DNA of 64,000 nt from JANRJY01 sp033763735. GTDB taxonomy: Bacteria; Bacteroidota; Bacteroidia; Cytophagales; UBA9547. The stretch spans positions 5,048 through 69,047 of the forward strand of contig JANRJY010000103.1 in the NCBI GenBank assembly GCA_033763735.1, in the 5' to 3' direction. Position 1 is the stretch's first letter. The number at the start of each line of letters is the position of its first letter. The notes under the pieces were generated by a model that was not told the DNA's origin, searched no databases, and saw only the letters and a program-made list of their open reading frames with translations. Position numbers and translations under genes: made by a program. Below, one piece after another: positions 48,537 through 57,580 of this stretch.

Positions 48537-50327
48537 ATGGAATTAATTAGGAATTTTTGCATCATTGCCCATATCGATCATGGTAAAAGCACATTAGCTG
48601 ATCGACTTTTGGAATATACAAAGACCATCTCAAAACGAGATATGACAAATCAAGTCCTTGATGATATGGACTTAGAAAAAGAAAGAGGTATTACTATTAA
48701 AAGTCATGCCATTCAAATGGATTATCTATTTGAAGGCAAAAAATATATTCTCAACTTGATTGACACTCCGGGTCATGTAGATTTCAGTTATGAAGTGTCA
48801 AGATCTATAGCTTCTTGTGAAGGTGCATTGTTAATTGTTGATGCTTCTCAAGGCATTCAAGCTCAAACTATTAGCAATTTGTATTTAGCAATTTCAAGTA
48901 ATCTTACGATAATACCTATACTCAACAAAATCGATCTTCCTCATGCAATGCCTGAAGAAGTGACAGATCAAATTGTTGATTTAACAGGATGCAAAAGAGA
49001 GGAAGTAATATCTGCAAGTGGAAAAGAAGGAATTGGAATAGATAAAATACTGGAAGCGATAGTTTATCGTGTTCCTGCCCCTAAAGGAGACCCAAAAGCT
49101 CCGTTAAAAGCATTGATTTTTGATTCTGTTTTCAATTCATTTAGAGGAATTGAAGTTATTTTCAGAATTTATGATGGTGTAATAAAAAAAGGTGAAAAGG
49201 TTAAATTCTTTGCAACAGGTAAAGAATACAATGCTGATGAAATTGGAATTTTGCGTTTGACCAAAGAACCTCGTGATGTAGTTGAAACCGGAGATGTTGG
49301 ATATTTGATATCAGGCATTAAACAAGCCAAGGAAGTAAAGGTTGGTGACACTATAACAAGCGTTTTGAATCCTTGTGAAGATTTTATACATGGATTTGAA
49401 GATGTGAAACCAATGGTATTTGCAGGACTTTATCCTGTAGAAACTTCTGATTTTGAAGATATGCGTGATGCTATGGAGAAACTTCAGCTCAACGATGCAT
49501 CGTTAGTATGGGAGCCTGAAACGTCTGCAGCACTTGGATTTGGTTTCAGATGTGGTTTCTTGGGCATGTTACATATGGAAATAGTTCAGGAAAGACTTGA
49601 ACGCGAGTTTAATATGACCGTGATAACAACCGTGCCTTCAGTACAGTTTTTCGCTTACGATACAAAAGGAAAAAAACACATTATCAATGCACCGAGTGAT
49701 ATGTTGGATCCTACTTTGTTGGATTATATCGAAGAGCCATTTATTAAAGCTCAAATAATAACCAAAGCAGATTATATTGGGCCAATCATATCACTATGTA
49801 TGGATAAAAGGGGCATTCTGCAATCGCAAAGCTACCTAACAACAGATAGGGTTGAAATCATATTTCATATGCCGCTGGCCGAAATGGTTTTTGATTTTTT
49901 TGACAAATTAAAGACGATTTCAAGAGGATATGCATCACTTGATTATGAGCTTATAGGATTTAGAGAATCAAACATGGTTCGGCTCGATGTATTGTTGAAT
50001 GGTGAAAAAGTAGATGCACTTTCTGCTATTGTACATAGAGATAAAGCTTATCCTTGGGGTAAAAAATTATGTGAAAAACTTAAAGAACTACTTACCCGCC
50101 AACAATTTGAGATTATTATTCAAGCTGCAATAGGACAGAAAATTATATCTCGCGAAACCCTCAGTGCTTTACGTAAAGATGTAACTGCAAAATGTTATGG
50201 AGGTGATATTTCTAGAAAACGAAAATTATTAGAAAAACAAAAAGAAGGAAAGAAAAGAATGCGACAAGTTGGAAATGTGGAAATTCCCCAAGAAGCATTT
50301 ATGGCGGTACTTAAATTAGATTCATAG
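48537..50327 (+). CDS. lepA: Elongation factor 4 (ribosomal back-translocase)
   Basis: A 596-residue translational GTPase. G1 AHIDHGKST is at residues 11-19, G3 DTPGHVDF and G4 NKIDLP follow, and the EF4-specific C-terminal domain is complete (KLLEKQKEGKKRMRQVGN near the end). The switch region RGITIKSHA is also intact. The start is set at the ATG at 48537 (MELIRNFCIIAHIDHG) because the upstream in-frame TTG falls in the promoter box. It overlaps the next gene by 1 nt. Confidence 0.97.
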   Translation: MELIRNFCIIAHIDHGKSTLADRLLEYTKTISKRDMTNQVLDDMDLEKERGITIKSHAIQMDYLFEGKKYILNLIDTPGHVDFSYEVSRSIASCEGALLIVDASQGIQAQTISNLYLAISSNLTIIPILNKIDLPHAMPEEVTDQIVDLTGCKREEVISASGKEGIGIDKILEAIVYRVPAPKGDPKAPLKALIFDSVFNSFRGIEVIFRIYDGVIKKGEKVKFFATGKEYNADEIGILRLTKEPRDVVETGDVGYLISGIKQAKEVKVGDTITSVLNPCEDFIHGFEDVKPMVFAGLYPVETSDFEDMRDAMEKLQLNDASLVWEPETSAALGFGFRCGFLGMLHMEIVQERLEREFNMTVITTVPSVQFFAYDTKGKKHIINAPSDMLDPTLLDYIEEPFIKAQIITKADYIGPIISLCMDKRGILQSQSYLTTDRVEIIFHMPLAEMVFDFFDKLKTISRGYASLDYELIGFRESNMVRLDVLLNGEKVDALSAIVHRDKAYPWGKKLCEKLKELLTRQQFEIIIQAAIGQKIISRETLSALRKDVTAKCYGGDISRKRKLLEKQKEGKKRMRQVGNVEIPQEAFMAVLKLDS

Positions 50328-51061
50328 TGCGAATTATCTTGATTACAATTTCTTGTATTTTATTATTTAATTGTGAACAAAAAAAGCCTAATTGTGGGAG
50401 TATCGATTGTATTGGGATTGATATAAATAAAGATTATGATTTTCCAATTTTAAACAATTTAATTAGGGCAGATTCGGTTTCATTTGATTATGGAGATTCA
50501 ACAAATACAGTTATAAATTTTACCATAAGAGCGGTAAAGAGAATTGCAACTAAATCACTTAATTTTTCGGATAGTAAATGCGAAAACCAAAGAACAATTT
50601 GTGCAAATACATTAACGGTTGATTTGAAAATAATAAAAAATGGTATCATTACTCCATTTGGAACAATTTATTATGAAAAATGCGATAATTGTATAAAGAA
50701 TTATTATATGATTTGGGATGATTCTACCCAATATTTGATTGATAGTCATCGTAATTATAATTTGCCAGATTCAAGTTTGTTTTTATCATCACCCAATTGC
50801 ACCAATAATTCTTGCAGACTTTCATATTTTTCAAAATCAAATGCTAGTTCATGGGTATTATTGAAAGATAGTGTACTTATTAAAAATTATGATAAAATTT
50901 ATTATGTAGAATTAAATAAACCTTTTGCTCGTTCCGCTCAAAGAAAACTTGGCGTTACATACGATACGAATTCTGCTTATTATATGTATATGAATAGAAA
51001 AAATGGCATTTTGCTTTTTGGAAATTCAAAGTCGAAAGAAAAATATTATCTAAAATATTAA
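50327..51061 (+). CDS. Lipoprotein of unknown function
   Basis: 244 residues starting with GTG that overlaps the lepA stop by 1 nt, so it is translated after lepA. The N-terminus is a short lipoprotein signal with a lipobox-like LLFNC (Cys16). The mature part is beta-rich with several Cys pairs (NCGSIDC, CENQRTIC, CDNC, NCTNNSC). No family is recognised. It precedes folD by 3 nt, suggesting a lepA-lipoprotein-folD operon. Confidence 0.7.
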   Translation: MRIILITISCILLFNCEQKKPNCGSIDCIGIDINKDYDFPILNNLIRADSVSFDYGDSTNTVINFTIRAVKRIATKSLNFSDSKCENQRTICANTLTVDLKIIKNGIITPFGTIYYEKCDNCIKNYYMIWDDSTQYLIDSHRNYNLPDSSLFLSSPNCTNNSCRLSYFSKSNASSWVLLKDSVLIKNYDKIYYVELNKPFARSAQRKLGVTYDTNSAYYMYMNRKNGILLFGNSKSKEKYYLKY

Positions 51062-51064
51062 TAT

Positions 51065-51943
51065 ATGATACTTCTTGATGGCAAAAAATTATCAGAGGAG
51101 ATTTTGAATGAAATTGCAGCTGAGGTACAATTAAGGAATGCAAAGCAAATGAAAATTCCTCATTTGGCTGCAATTTTAGTTGGAAATGATGGAGCAAGCG
51201 AAACTTACGTTGCCAGTAAAGTTAAAAACTGCGAAAAAGTCGGATTTCATTCCACATTAATAAGGGAAAGTTCTGATATCTCTCAAGAACAGTTATTATC
51301 AATCATTCAAAAGCTGAATACAGATAGTTCAATTGATGGTTTTATTGTACAACTTCCTTTACCTAAGCATATTGATGAACATAAAATCACACAAGCAATA
51401 GATCCGGATAAAGATGTAGATGGATTTCATCCAACAAATGTAGGTAAGCTCAGTTTAGGTTTGCCAACATTTGTATCTGCCACCCCAAATGGCGTGGTGG
51501 AAATGATATCTCGTTACAAAATTGATACAGAAGGAAAGAACTGCGTGGTATTGGGGCGAAGTAATATTGTAGGTACACCGATGGCCGTACTTATGTCAAG
51601 AAATACAAATCCGGGTAACGCTACAGTAACTATTTGTCATAGCAAAACAAAGAATCTGGAAAGTATAACCAAACAAGCTGATATACTGATAGTTGCTATT
51701 GGCAGACCTGAGTTTGTGAAGAAGAATCATGTAAAAGAAGGAGCAGTTGTGATTGATGTTGGAATTCATAGAATTCCTGATGCAACAAAAAAATCGGGTT
51801 TCAAATTAGTGGGTGATGTTGCTTTTGATGAAGTGGCTCCTATTTCCAGTTTTATTACACCTGTTCCGGGTGGAGTTGGATTAATGACAATATGCTCATT
51901 GTTGCAAAATACACTACTTGCTTGTAAAAATAAAAATGGTTAA
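51065..51943 (+). CDS. folD: Bifunctional methylenetetrahydrofolate dehydrogenase/cyclohydrolase
   Basis: A 292-residue enzyme of one-carbon metabolism, making 10-formyl-THF from 5,10-methylene-THF with NADP+. The catalytic YVASKVKNCEKVG holds Tyr48 and Lys52. The signature GFIVQLPLPKH is at about residues 92-102, DPDKDVDGFHPTNVG follows, the NADP loop is VVLGRSNIVGTPMA, and the C-terminal PVPGGVGLMT is complete. Length and all motifs are canonical. Confidence 0.97.
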   Translation: MILLDGKKLSEEILNEIAAEVQLRNAKQMKIPHLAAILVGNDGASETYVASKVKNCEKVGFHSTLIRESSDISQEQLLSIIQKLNTDSSIDGFIVQLPLPKHIDEHKITQAIDPDKDVDGFHPTNVGKLSLGLPTFVSATPNGVVEMISRYKIDTEGKNCVVLGRSNIVGTPMAVLMSRNTNPGNATVTICHSKTKNLESITKQADILIVAIGRPEFVKKNHVKEGAVVIDVGIHRIPDATKKSGFKLVGDVAFDEVAPISSFITPVPGGVGLMTICSLLQNTLLACKNKNG

Positions 51944-51965
51944 TTTTATTTGAGAAATAACATTT

Positions 51966-52547
51966 ATGGAAGATTTTCAAATGGTTATTAACACTGCTTC
52001 AACGCATCTTTCGGATGAACAATTTTTTAATTTATGCCAGGAAAATGATATTCTACGTTTTGAACGTACTGCAGATCAACAAATTATAGTTATGACACCA
52101 TCAGGAATATTTTCATCATATAGAAACGTTGATATTTCTACAGAATTAAGGATTTGGAATAGAAAACATCAATTAGGTTATGTGTTTGGAACTGATGCAG
52201 GATTTACTTTACCCGACAATTCAGTACGTGCCCCAGATGCCTCATTTGTATCAAAAGCAAAGATAGATGCACTTTCAGAATTTGAAAAAGAACGATTTGC
52301 GCATGTAGTTCCTGAATTTGTTGTGGAATTAATGTCTCCTTCAGATAGCTTAAAATTTCATCAAGATAAAATGGAATCGTATATCAAAAATGGCGTGCAG
52401 TTAGGATGGTTGATTTATTATAAAATGAATCAAGTTTTCATATATCGTCAAAATGCTGATATTGAAGTGATTAATACTTTTGAATATGTGCTCTCTGGAG
52501 AAAACATACTCCCTGGTTTTGAGTTTGACTTGAGAATTATAAAGTAA
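51966..52547 (+). CDS. Uma2-family (DUF820) putative endonuclease
   Basis: A 193-residue protein of the Uma2 / DUF820 family, a restriction-endonuclease-like (PD-(D/E)XK) fold whose cellular role is not established. The signature is visible: NVDISTELRIWNR, then TLPDNSVRAPDASFVSK with the catalytic-type Asp, PEFVVELMSPSDS with the Glu, and KMESYIKNGVQLGWLI at the end of the core. No transposase genes are nearby. It lies in line with folD and queE, but its own promoter was not identified. Confidence 0.85.
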   Translation: MEDFQMVINTASTHLSDEQFFNLCQENDILRFERTADQQIIVMTPSGIFSSYRNVDISTELRIWNRKHQLGYVFGTDAGFTLPDNSVRAPDASFVSKAKIDALSEFEKERFAHVVPEFVVELMSPSDSLKFHQDKMESYIKNGVQLGWLIYYKMNQVFIYRQNADIEVINTFEYVLSGENILPGFEFDLRIIK

Positions 52548-52557
52548 ACCATTCATT

Positions 52558-53172
52558 TTGAGCACATTATCAATTTCATTTCCTGTAATGGAACATTTTT
52601 ATACTATTCAAGGAGAAGGCGCTTATACAGGACATGCAGCATATTTTATTAGATTAGGAGGTTGTGATGTAGGTTGCCATTGGTGCGATGTCAAAGATAG
52701 CTGGACTATGGAAGGTCATACGCAAATGACTGTAAATGAATTAGTTGATTTGGTGAAATCTACACCTGCCAAAATAGTAGTAATCACAGGAGGAGAACCA
52801 TTAATGCATGATTTAACTGCATTAACAAAAAAACTCAAAGAAGCTGGATTGCGAACTCACATCGAAACATCCGGTGCACATCCGCTTTCGGGAACTTGGG
52901 ATTGGATATGCTTGTCACCAAAGAAATTTAAGGAACCACTACCTGTTTTTTTTGATATTGCTCACGAACTTAAAATCATAGTTTTTAATACCTCCGACTT
53001 TCTATACGCTGAATTAAATAAATCAAAAATCAAAAATCAAAAATCAAAAATTTACCTTCAGCCCGAATGGAGCAAACGCGATGAAATGATGCCTTTAATT
53101 GTTGACTTTGTAAAACTGCATCCAGAGTGGCAAATAAGCCTACAGACGCATAAGTATTTGAATATTCCATGA
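52558..53172 (+). CDS. queE: 7-carboxy-7-deazaguanine synthase
   Basis: A 204-residue radical-SAM enzyme in the queuosine/7-deazaguanine pathway. The cluster motif is CDVGCHWC (CX3CX2C, residues 36-43), preceded by FYTIQGEGAYTGHAAYFIR and followed by ITGGEPLM and HIETSGAHPLSG. It starts at TTG (52558); an ATG at 52588 is possible but would begin exactly at the conserved MEHFYTIQGEG block. A Lys/Ser-rich segment (NKSKIKNQKSKI, about residues 155-166) is encoded by a 28-nt heptamer repeat. No other queuosine genes are in the window. Confidence 0.92.
   Translation: MSTLSISFPVMEHFYTIQGEGAYTGHAAYFIRLGGCDVGCHWCDVKDSWTMEGHTQMTVNELVDLVKSTPAKIVVITGGEPLMHDLTALTKKLKEAGLRTHIETSGAHPLSGTWDWICLSPKKFKEPLPVFFDIAHELKIIVFNTSDFLYAELNKSKIKNQKSKIYLQPEWSKRDEMMPLIVDFVKLHPEWQISLQTHKYLNIP
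53023..53050. repeat. Heptamer microrepeat inside queE
   Basis: Four perfect copies of TCAAAAA (28 nt) within the reading frame, adding a basic, low-complexity loop. Compare the four-unit heptamer array in argF' (18793-18820). Confidence 0.9.
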
Positions 53173-53179
53173 AATTTTT

Positions 53180-53187
53180 TACTTTTG
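53180..53187 (+). promoter_or_regulatory. -7 promoter box after queE
   Basis: TACTTTTG matches TAnnTTTG exactly, 8 nt after the queE stop. It overlaps the TTG that would start the next coding frame, which makes the start of that gene uncertain. Confidence 0.45.
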
Positions 53188-53493
53188 CTTAATGAAAACC
53201 TCGAATTCAGGGCATTTGAAATTTTTAAATCGCACAACTTTACACAAGATGAAGCGGAGGCACTGATTGTGTATATTCGTGAGGCTAAGAGTGAAGGACT
53301 AGCGACTGATAAGCGACTTTCTGAGGTCGAGCTTAAACTTACTAAAGAGATAAGAGAAGTTGAATTGAAAATCAAAGATTTAGAAATCAAAATGGAAGCA
53401 AATTCCAACAATATAATCAAGTGGATGGTAGGCTTAATTTTGGGTCAAACAGGTTTGATTTTTGCCATCTTGAAGTTGGTTGATAAAATTTAG
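53185..53493 (+). CDS. Small coiled-coil protein with C-terminal membrane helix
   Basis: About 102 residues, with the bacterial DUF1640-like layout. An N-terminal helical part (FRAFEIFKSHNFTQDEAEALI) is followed by a strongly heptad coiled coil (residues about 42-73: LSEVELKLTKEIREVELKIK and onward) and a single membrane helix at the end (WMVGLILGQTGLIFAILKL). The frame has no ATG before the conserved part; TTG at 53185 is the nominal start but overlaps a -7 box. An ATG at 53192 is in another frame. The true start may therefore be non-canonical or a frameshift may exist. Function unknown. Confidence 0.65.
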   Translation: MLNENLEFRAFEIFKSHNFTQDEAEALIVYIREAKSEGLATDKRLSEVELKLTKEIREVELKIKDLEIKMEANSNNIIKWMVGLILGQTGLIFAILKLVDKI

Positions 53494-53590
53494 GATGCCT
53501 TTATTTTTTTTAATTGAAATTAATCCCAAATCTATAATCTTTTATTCAAATAAGTCATGTATTTGTAATGGGTATTCCCCTTTTTTCCCT

Positions 53591-53598
53591 TACTTTTG
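53591..53598 (+). promoter_or_regulatory. -7 box five bases before a start codon (possible leaderless transcript)
   Basis: TACTTTTG matches TAnnTTTG exactly and ends 5 nt before the ATG at 53604. With the usual start site a few bases after the box, the mRNA would have almost no 5' leader. Confidence 0.45.
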
Positions 53599-53603
53599 TA
53601 TCA

Positions 53604-53852
53604 ATGCGCAACATACTGTTTATAACTTTACTTTTAAGTGTTGTACTTTTGGAGTCGTGCGCGATGAAGCGTTGTAAAGGACGACTATGTGGTGTACGAA
53701 TGGAACACTATCACGATGGGTACGAATATAGAGGCGTTTCGCTATTTGAATATATTTTTAAATTCAAAAACCCTCGATATGGCAACGGATTTCCGGAGCC
53801 AACCAAAGACCCCTCGGCAGTGTACGATAAAAAGAAAAAGAACAAAAATTAA
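53604..53852 (+). CDS. Small lipoprotein upstream of gyrA
   Basis: 82 residues from the ATG at 53604. A frame extension to 53568 would place the signal too far in. The signal ends in LLESC (lipobox Cys19), followed by a basic segment (MKRCKGRLCGVR), a Tyr/His-rich stretch and a Lys-rich tail (DKKKKNKN). No family recognised. It is 2 nt from gyrA, so it probably leads the gyrA message. Confidence 0.65.
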   Translation: MRNILFITLLLSVVLLESCAMKRCKGRLCGVRMEHYHDGYEYRGVSLFEYIFKFKNPRYGNGFPEPTKDPSAVYDKKKKNKN

Positions 53853-53854
53853 TT

Positions 53855-56437
53855 ATGGCCGAAATTACTGAAGGAAGTACTGAAAACATCATTCCTATTA
53901 CTATTGAAGATGAAATGCGAACCGCCTACATCGATTATTCGATGTCGGTTATTGTTTCAAGAGCATTGCCTGATGTACGGGATGGGTTAAAACCTGTACA
54001 CAGACGAATTCTTTATGCTGCGGAAGAATTAGGTCTTAACTGGAATAAACCACATAAAAAATCAGCAAGGCTGGTAGGAGAGGTGCTCGGAAAGTTTCAC
54101 CCGCATGGTGATTCGTCTGTATATGATGCCATTGTCCGTATGGCACAAGATTGGTCGCTTCGATATCCATTGATTGATGGGCAGGGTAACTTTGGTTCCA
54201 TTGATGGCGATCCACCGGCAGCTATGCGATATACCGAAATTAGAATGCGCAGACTTGCAGAAGAACTTTTGGCAGATATCAATAAAAACACCGTTGATTT
54301 TCAACCCAACTTTGATGATTCATTGGAAGAACCTACGGTATTACCTGGAAAGTTTCCTAATTTATTGGTCAACGGAGCATCAGGAATAGCAGTAGGTATG
54401 GCTACTAACATGGCTCCTCATAATCTAACAGAAGTAATTGATGGCACTATTGCGTATATCGACAATAACGAAATTTCGATACCTGAGTTGATGAAGTTCA
54501 TTAAAGCCCCTGATTTTCCTACGGGAGCCAATATATATGGGTACAATGGTATCAAGGAAATGTACGAAACCGGACGTGGTCGAGTAATGATGCGTTCTGA
54601 CGCACGTATTGAAGAAAATGGAGGCAGAGAACAAATTATTGTAACCAGCATTCCTTATTTAGTTAACAAAGCTACTCTAATTGAAAAAACTGCTGAGTTA
54701 ATTAATGATAAAGTAATTGACGGTATTACTGCAATTCGTGATGAATCAGATAAAGAAGGATATCGTATCGTTTATGATTTAAGAAGAGATGCAATCAGCA
54801 ATGTGGTGTTGAATAATTTGTTCAAATATACCCAGCTACAAACCTCATTTTCAGTAAATAACGTAGCACTTGTACATGGTCGCCCAATTACACTTTCTCT
54901 CAAGGATTTAATCAAATATTTTGTTGAACATCGACATGAAGTAGTTGTAAGGCGTACACAGTTTGAACTCGAAGAAGCGCGTAAAAGAGCACATTTACTA
55001 GAAGGTTACATGAAAATCCTTGGTAGAGATGCCAAAGGAAACAATAATATAGATGAAGTTATACAAATCATTAAAGATGCTCGTGACCCTGAGGTGGCTC
55101 GTGTGAATTTGATGACGCGTTTTGAGCTCTCTGAAATTCAATCCAGAGCCATTCTTGACTTGCAATTGCGTAGGTTAACTGGTCTTGAAATTGACAAAAT
55201 CGAAAAAGAATATAAAGAAATAATGGCTTTGATTGCAGATTTGGAAGACATATTGGCAAATGAACCTCGAAGAATGCAAATCATTAAAGATGAATTAATA
55301 GAACTAAGAGCCAAATATGGTGATGAAAGACGTACGCAAATAGTGTATTCAGCCGATGATTTATCAATTGAAGATTTAATTGAAGATGCGCAAGTAGTGA
55401 TAACTATTTCACATGAAGGATACATTAAACGTACTTTGCTTACTGAATATCGAACGCAGGGAAGGGGAGGTGTAGGTTCGAGAGGCGCAACTACCAAAGA
55501 ATCAGACTTTACAGAGCATTTGTTTGTAGCCAATACCCATAGTTATTTATTTATTTTTACTGATAAAGGAAAACTATTTTGGTTGAAAGTTTATGAAATT
55601 CCTGAAGGAAACAAAACCTCGAAAGGACGTGCTTTACAAAACTTGATTCAAATTGAACCAGATGATAAAGTACGGGCGGTTATCAATGTGAACAACTTGA
55701 AAGATGCGGATTATGTAAACAATAATTATTTGGTGATGTGTACTGAAAATGGCATCATCAAGAAAACGCTTTTAGAACAATATTCGCGTCCGCGTCAAAA
55801 TGGTATTAATGCTATCAATATTCAGGAAGGAGATCGATTGTTAGACGTAAAATTGACTAATGGAACCTGTGAAATAGTAATGGCACTCCGAAGTGGAAGA
55901 GCTATACGTTTTCCAGAAGCAAAAGTACGATCTGTTGGACGTAACTCTATTGGTGTTAAAGGAGTTACCTTGGACGAATCCAAAGGAGATGATAAAGTAG
56001 TTGGCTTAGTTACATTACCTGATCCTAAAGCAGCTACATTATTAGTGGTTTCAGAAAAAGGTTACGGAAAACGTACTTATTTAGTTGACCCTGAAGATGG
56101 AGAAGATGTTTACAGAGTAACAAACCGTGGAGGAAAAGGTGTAAAAACTTTGAATATTACAGAAAAAACCGGCAACTTGGTGGCGCTTCTGGATATAACG
56201 GATAAAGATGATTTGATGATAATAAACAAATCAGGTATCACTATCCGAATGGATGCGGCTACATTAAGAGTAATGGGCCGAAATACGCAAGGTGTGCGAT
56301 TAATTAAACTAAACGAAACCGACAGTATATCGTCAGTAGCAAAAATAGAAAATATGGAAGGGGAAGAATTGCCAAATGATGAAGGAACTGCTGAAGGCTC
56401 GACCGAAAACGCTAGTACAGAACCTATAACCGAATAA
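53855..56437 (+). CDS. gyrA: DNA gyrase subunit A
   Basis: An 860-residue type IIA topoisomerase subunit that breaks and rejoins DNA to introduce negative supercoils. The active-site Tyr is Y126 in PPAAMRYTE. The quinolone region FHPHGDSSVYDAIVRMAQ has Ser87 and Asp91 at the positions of E. coli Ser83 and Asp87, so no common resistance change is present. The C-terminal beta-pinwheel carries the gyrase box as QGRGGVG (near 55456-55476), which marks gyrA rather than parC. The last about 25 residues are a disordered acidic tail. The preceding lipoprotein stop is 2 nt away. Confidence 0.97.
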   Translation: MAEITEGSTENIIPITIEDEMRTAYIDYSMSVIVSRALPDVRDGLKPVHRRILYAAEELGLNWNKPHKKSARLVGEVLGKFHPHGDSSVYDAIVRMAQDWSLRYPLIDGQGNFGSIDGDPPAAMRYTEIRMRRLAEELLADINKNTVDFQPNFDDSLEEPTVLPGKFPNLLVNGASGIAVGMATNMAPHNLTEVIDGTIAYIDNNEISIPELMKFIKAPDFPTGANIYGYNGIKEMYETGRGRVMMRSDARIEENGGREQIIVTSIPYLVNKATLIEKTAELINDKVIDGITAIRDESDKEGYRIVYDLRRDAISNVVLNNLFKYTQLQTSFSVNNVALVHGRPITLSLKDLIKYFVEHRHEVVVRRTQFELEEARKRAHLLEGYMKILGRDAKGNNNIDEVIQIIKDARDPEVARVNLMTRFELSEIQSRAILDLQLRRLTGLEIDKIEKEYKEIMALIADLEDILANEPRRMQIIKDELIELRAKYGDERRTQIVYSADDLSIEDLIEDAQVVITISHEGYIKRTLLTEYRTQGRGGVGSRGATTKESDFTEHLFVANTHSYLFIFTDKGKLFWLKVYEIPEGNKTSKGRALQNLIQIEPDDKVRAVINVNNLKDADYVNNNYLVMCTENGIIKKTLLEQYSRPRQNGINAINIQEGDRLLDVKLTNGTCEIVMALRSGRAIRFPEAKVRSVGRNSIGVKGVTLDESKGDDKVVGLVTLPDPKAATLLVVSEKGYGKRTYLVDPEDGEDVYRVTNRGGKGVKTLNITEKTGNLVALLDITDKDDLMIINKSGITIRMDAATLRVMGRNTQGVRLIKLNETDSISSVAKIENMEGEELPNDEGTAEGSTENASTEPITE

Positions 56438-56464
56438 TCATATAATCTCAAAAACCATTAAATT

Positions 56465-57580
56465 ATGAAAAACCTATTTGCCGGATTGCTTGTTTCCGGT
56501 TCCATAATAATAACCCAAGCACAGTTAACAAATGCCGTATTGGCTCTTGAAAATAAGGAGTACAAAGTGGCCAAAGAATCAATTGACAAATACATGCTCA
56601 AAGAGAAGTCGGCAACGGATGCCAAAGGATGGTACTATAAAGGATCAATTTATTATGATATCGCTTTTTCATCAGATGAAGCAGTGAAAGCGTTGGAAAA
56701 AAAAGTGGTAGCCATCAAAACTTCAGCTGAAGCTTACAACAAGTCAATCCTTAATGACAAACCTAAAGGTGAATGGGCTGAAAAATCGAAGCCTTTCTTA
56801 GATAATCTTTGGGGAAATACTTTCAATGAATCCATTGATAAATACAAAAATAATGACTTTGCTGGTTCTTTAGAGTTTATAAAAGTATGTCAAATGATAA
56901 AACCCAAAGACACATTGGCTTTTACTACGGGTGCACTTATAGCTATGCAAGCTAAAGATTATAAAACTGCGAAAGAAACTTATGAAGGTTTATTGGCAAT
57001 TGATTACAAGCCAAAATCATTGTTTAAAAATCTGTTTTACATCGTTTTGGTTGAATTAAAAGATACTACATCCGCATTTAAAGTAGTAGGTCAAGCACGA
57101 TCATTATTTCCAGAGGATAAAGATTTCTTGTCACAAGAAATTAATTTATATATAGAAACCAAAAGACAACAAGAAGCCATAAATAAGCTAAATGAAGCTG
57201 TCAAAGCAGATCCGGCAAATGCAAAAGTGTATTTATATAATTTGGGAATTATTTATAAACAATCGAACGATAATGTAAAGGCCAGAGGATTTTTTCAGCA
57301 ATCTCTTGCTAAAGATTCACTTTATGAAGGTGCCAATTATATGTATGGTTATATGATTATGGAAGATGGTGATTTTATTAATAAAAAAATAAATAATATG
57401 ACTTTGAAGGAGTTTAACATGAATGGCAAAAAGGAAGAAGCGAAACGCGATGCCATGTATAAAAAAGCCATTCCTTATCTTGAAAAAGCATATAGAGTTA
57501 GCAAAGATGAAGCTTTGAAAAAACAATTGACTACCTTGTATACCAAATTTAAAATGGATGCAAAACTTAAGGATTTATAA
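56465..57580 (+). CDS. Exported TPR-repeat protein 1
   Basis: 371 residues with a signal peptide (1-20, ending ITQAQ) and tetratricopeptide-like helical repeats throughout: EYKVAKESIDKYML, KGWYYKGSIYYDIAF, AKVYLYNLGIIYKQSNDNVK, YEGANYMYGYMIM. It is probably a periplasmic scaffold. It lies 27 nt after gyrA and overlaps the following paralogue by 23 nt. Exact role unknown. Confidence 0.78.
   Translation: MKNLFAGLLVSGSIIITQAQLTNAVLALENKEYKVAKESIDKYMLKEKSATDAKGWYYKGSIYYDIAFSSDEAVKALEKKVVAIKTSAEAYNKSILNDKPKGEWAEKSKPFLDNLWGNTFNESIDKYKNNDFAGSLEFIKVCQMIKPKDTLAFTTGALIAMQAKDYKTAKETYEGLLAIDYKPKSLFKNLFYIVLVELKDTTSAFKVVGQARSLFPEDKDFLSQEINLYIETKRQQEAINKLNEAVKADPANAKVYLYNLGIIYKQSNDNVKARGFFQQSLAKDSLYEGANYMYGYMIMEDGDFINKKINNMTLKEFNMNGKKEEAKRDAMYKKAIPYLEKAYRVSKDEALKKQLTTLYTKFKMDAKLKDL

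Noticed and set aside
54062..55533. Minus-strand frames inside gyrA
   Set aside because: They lie wholly inside a highly conserved gene and have no recognisable domain.
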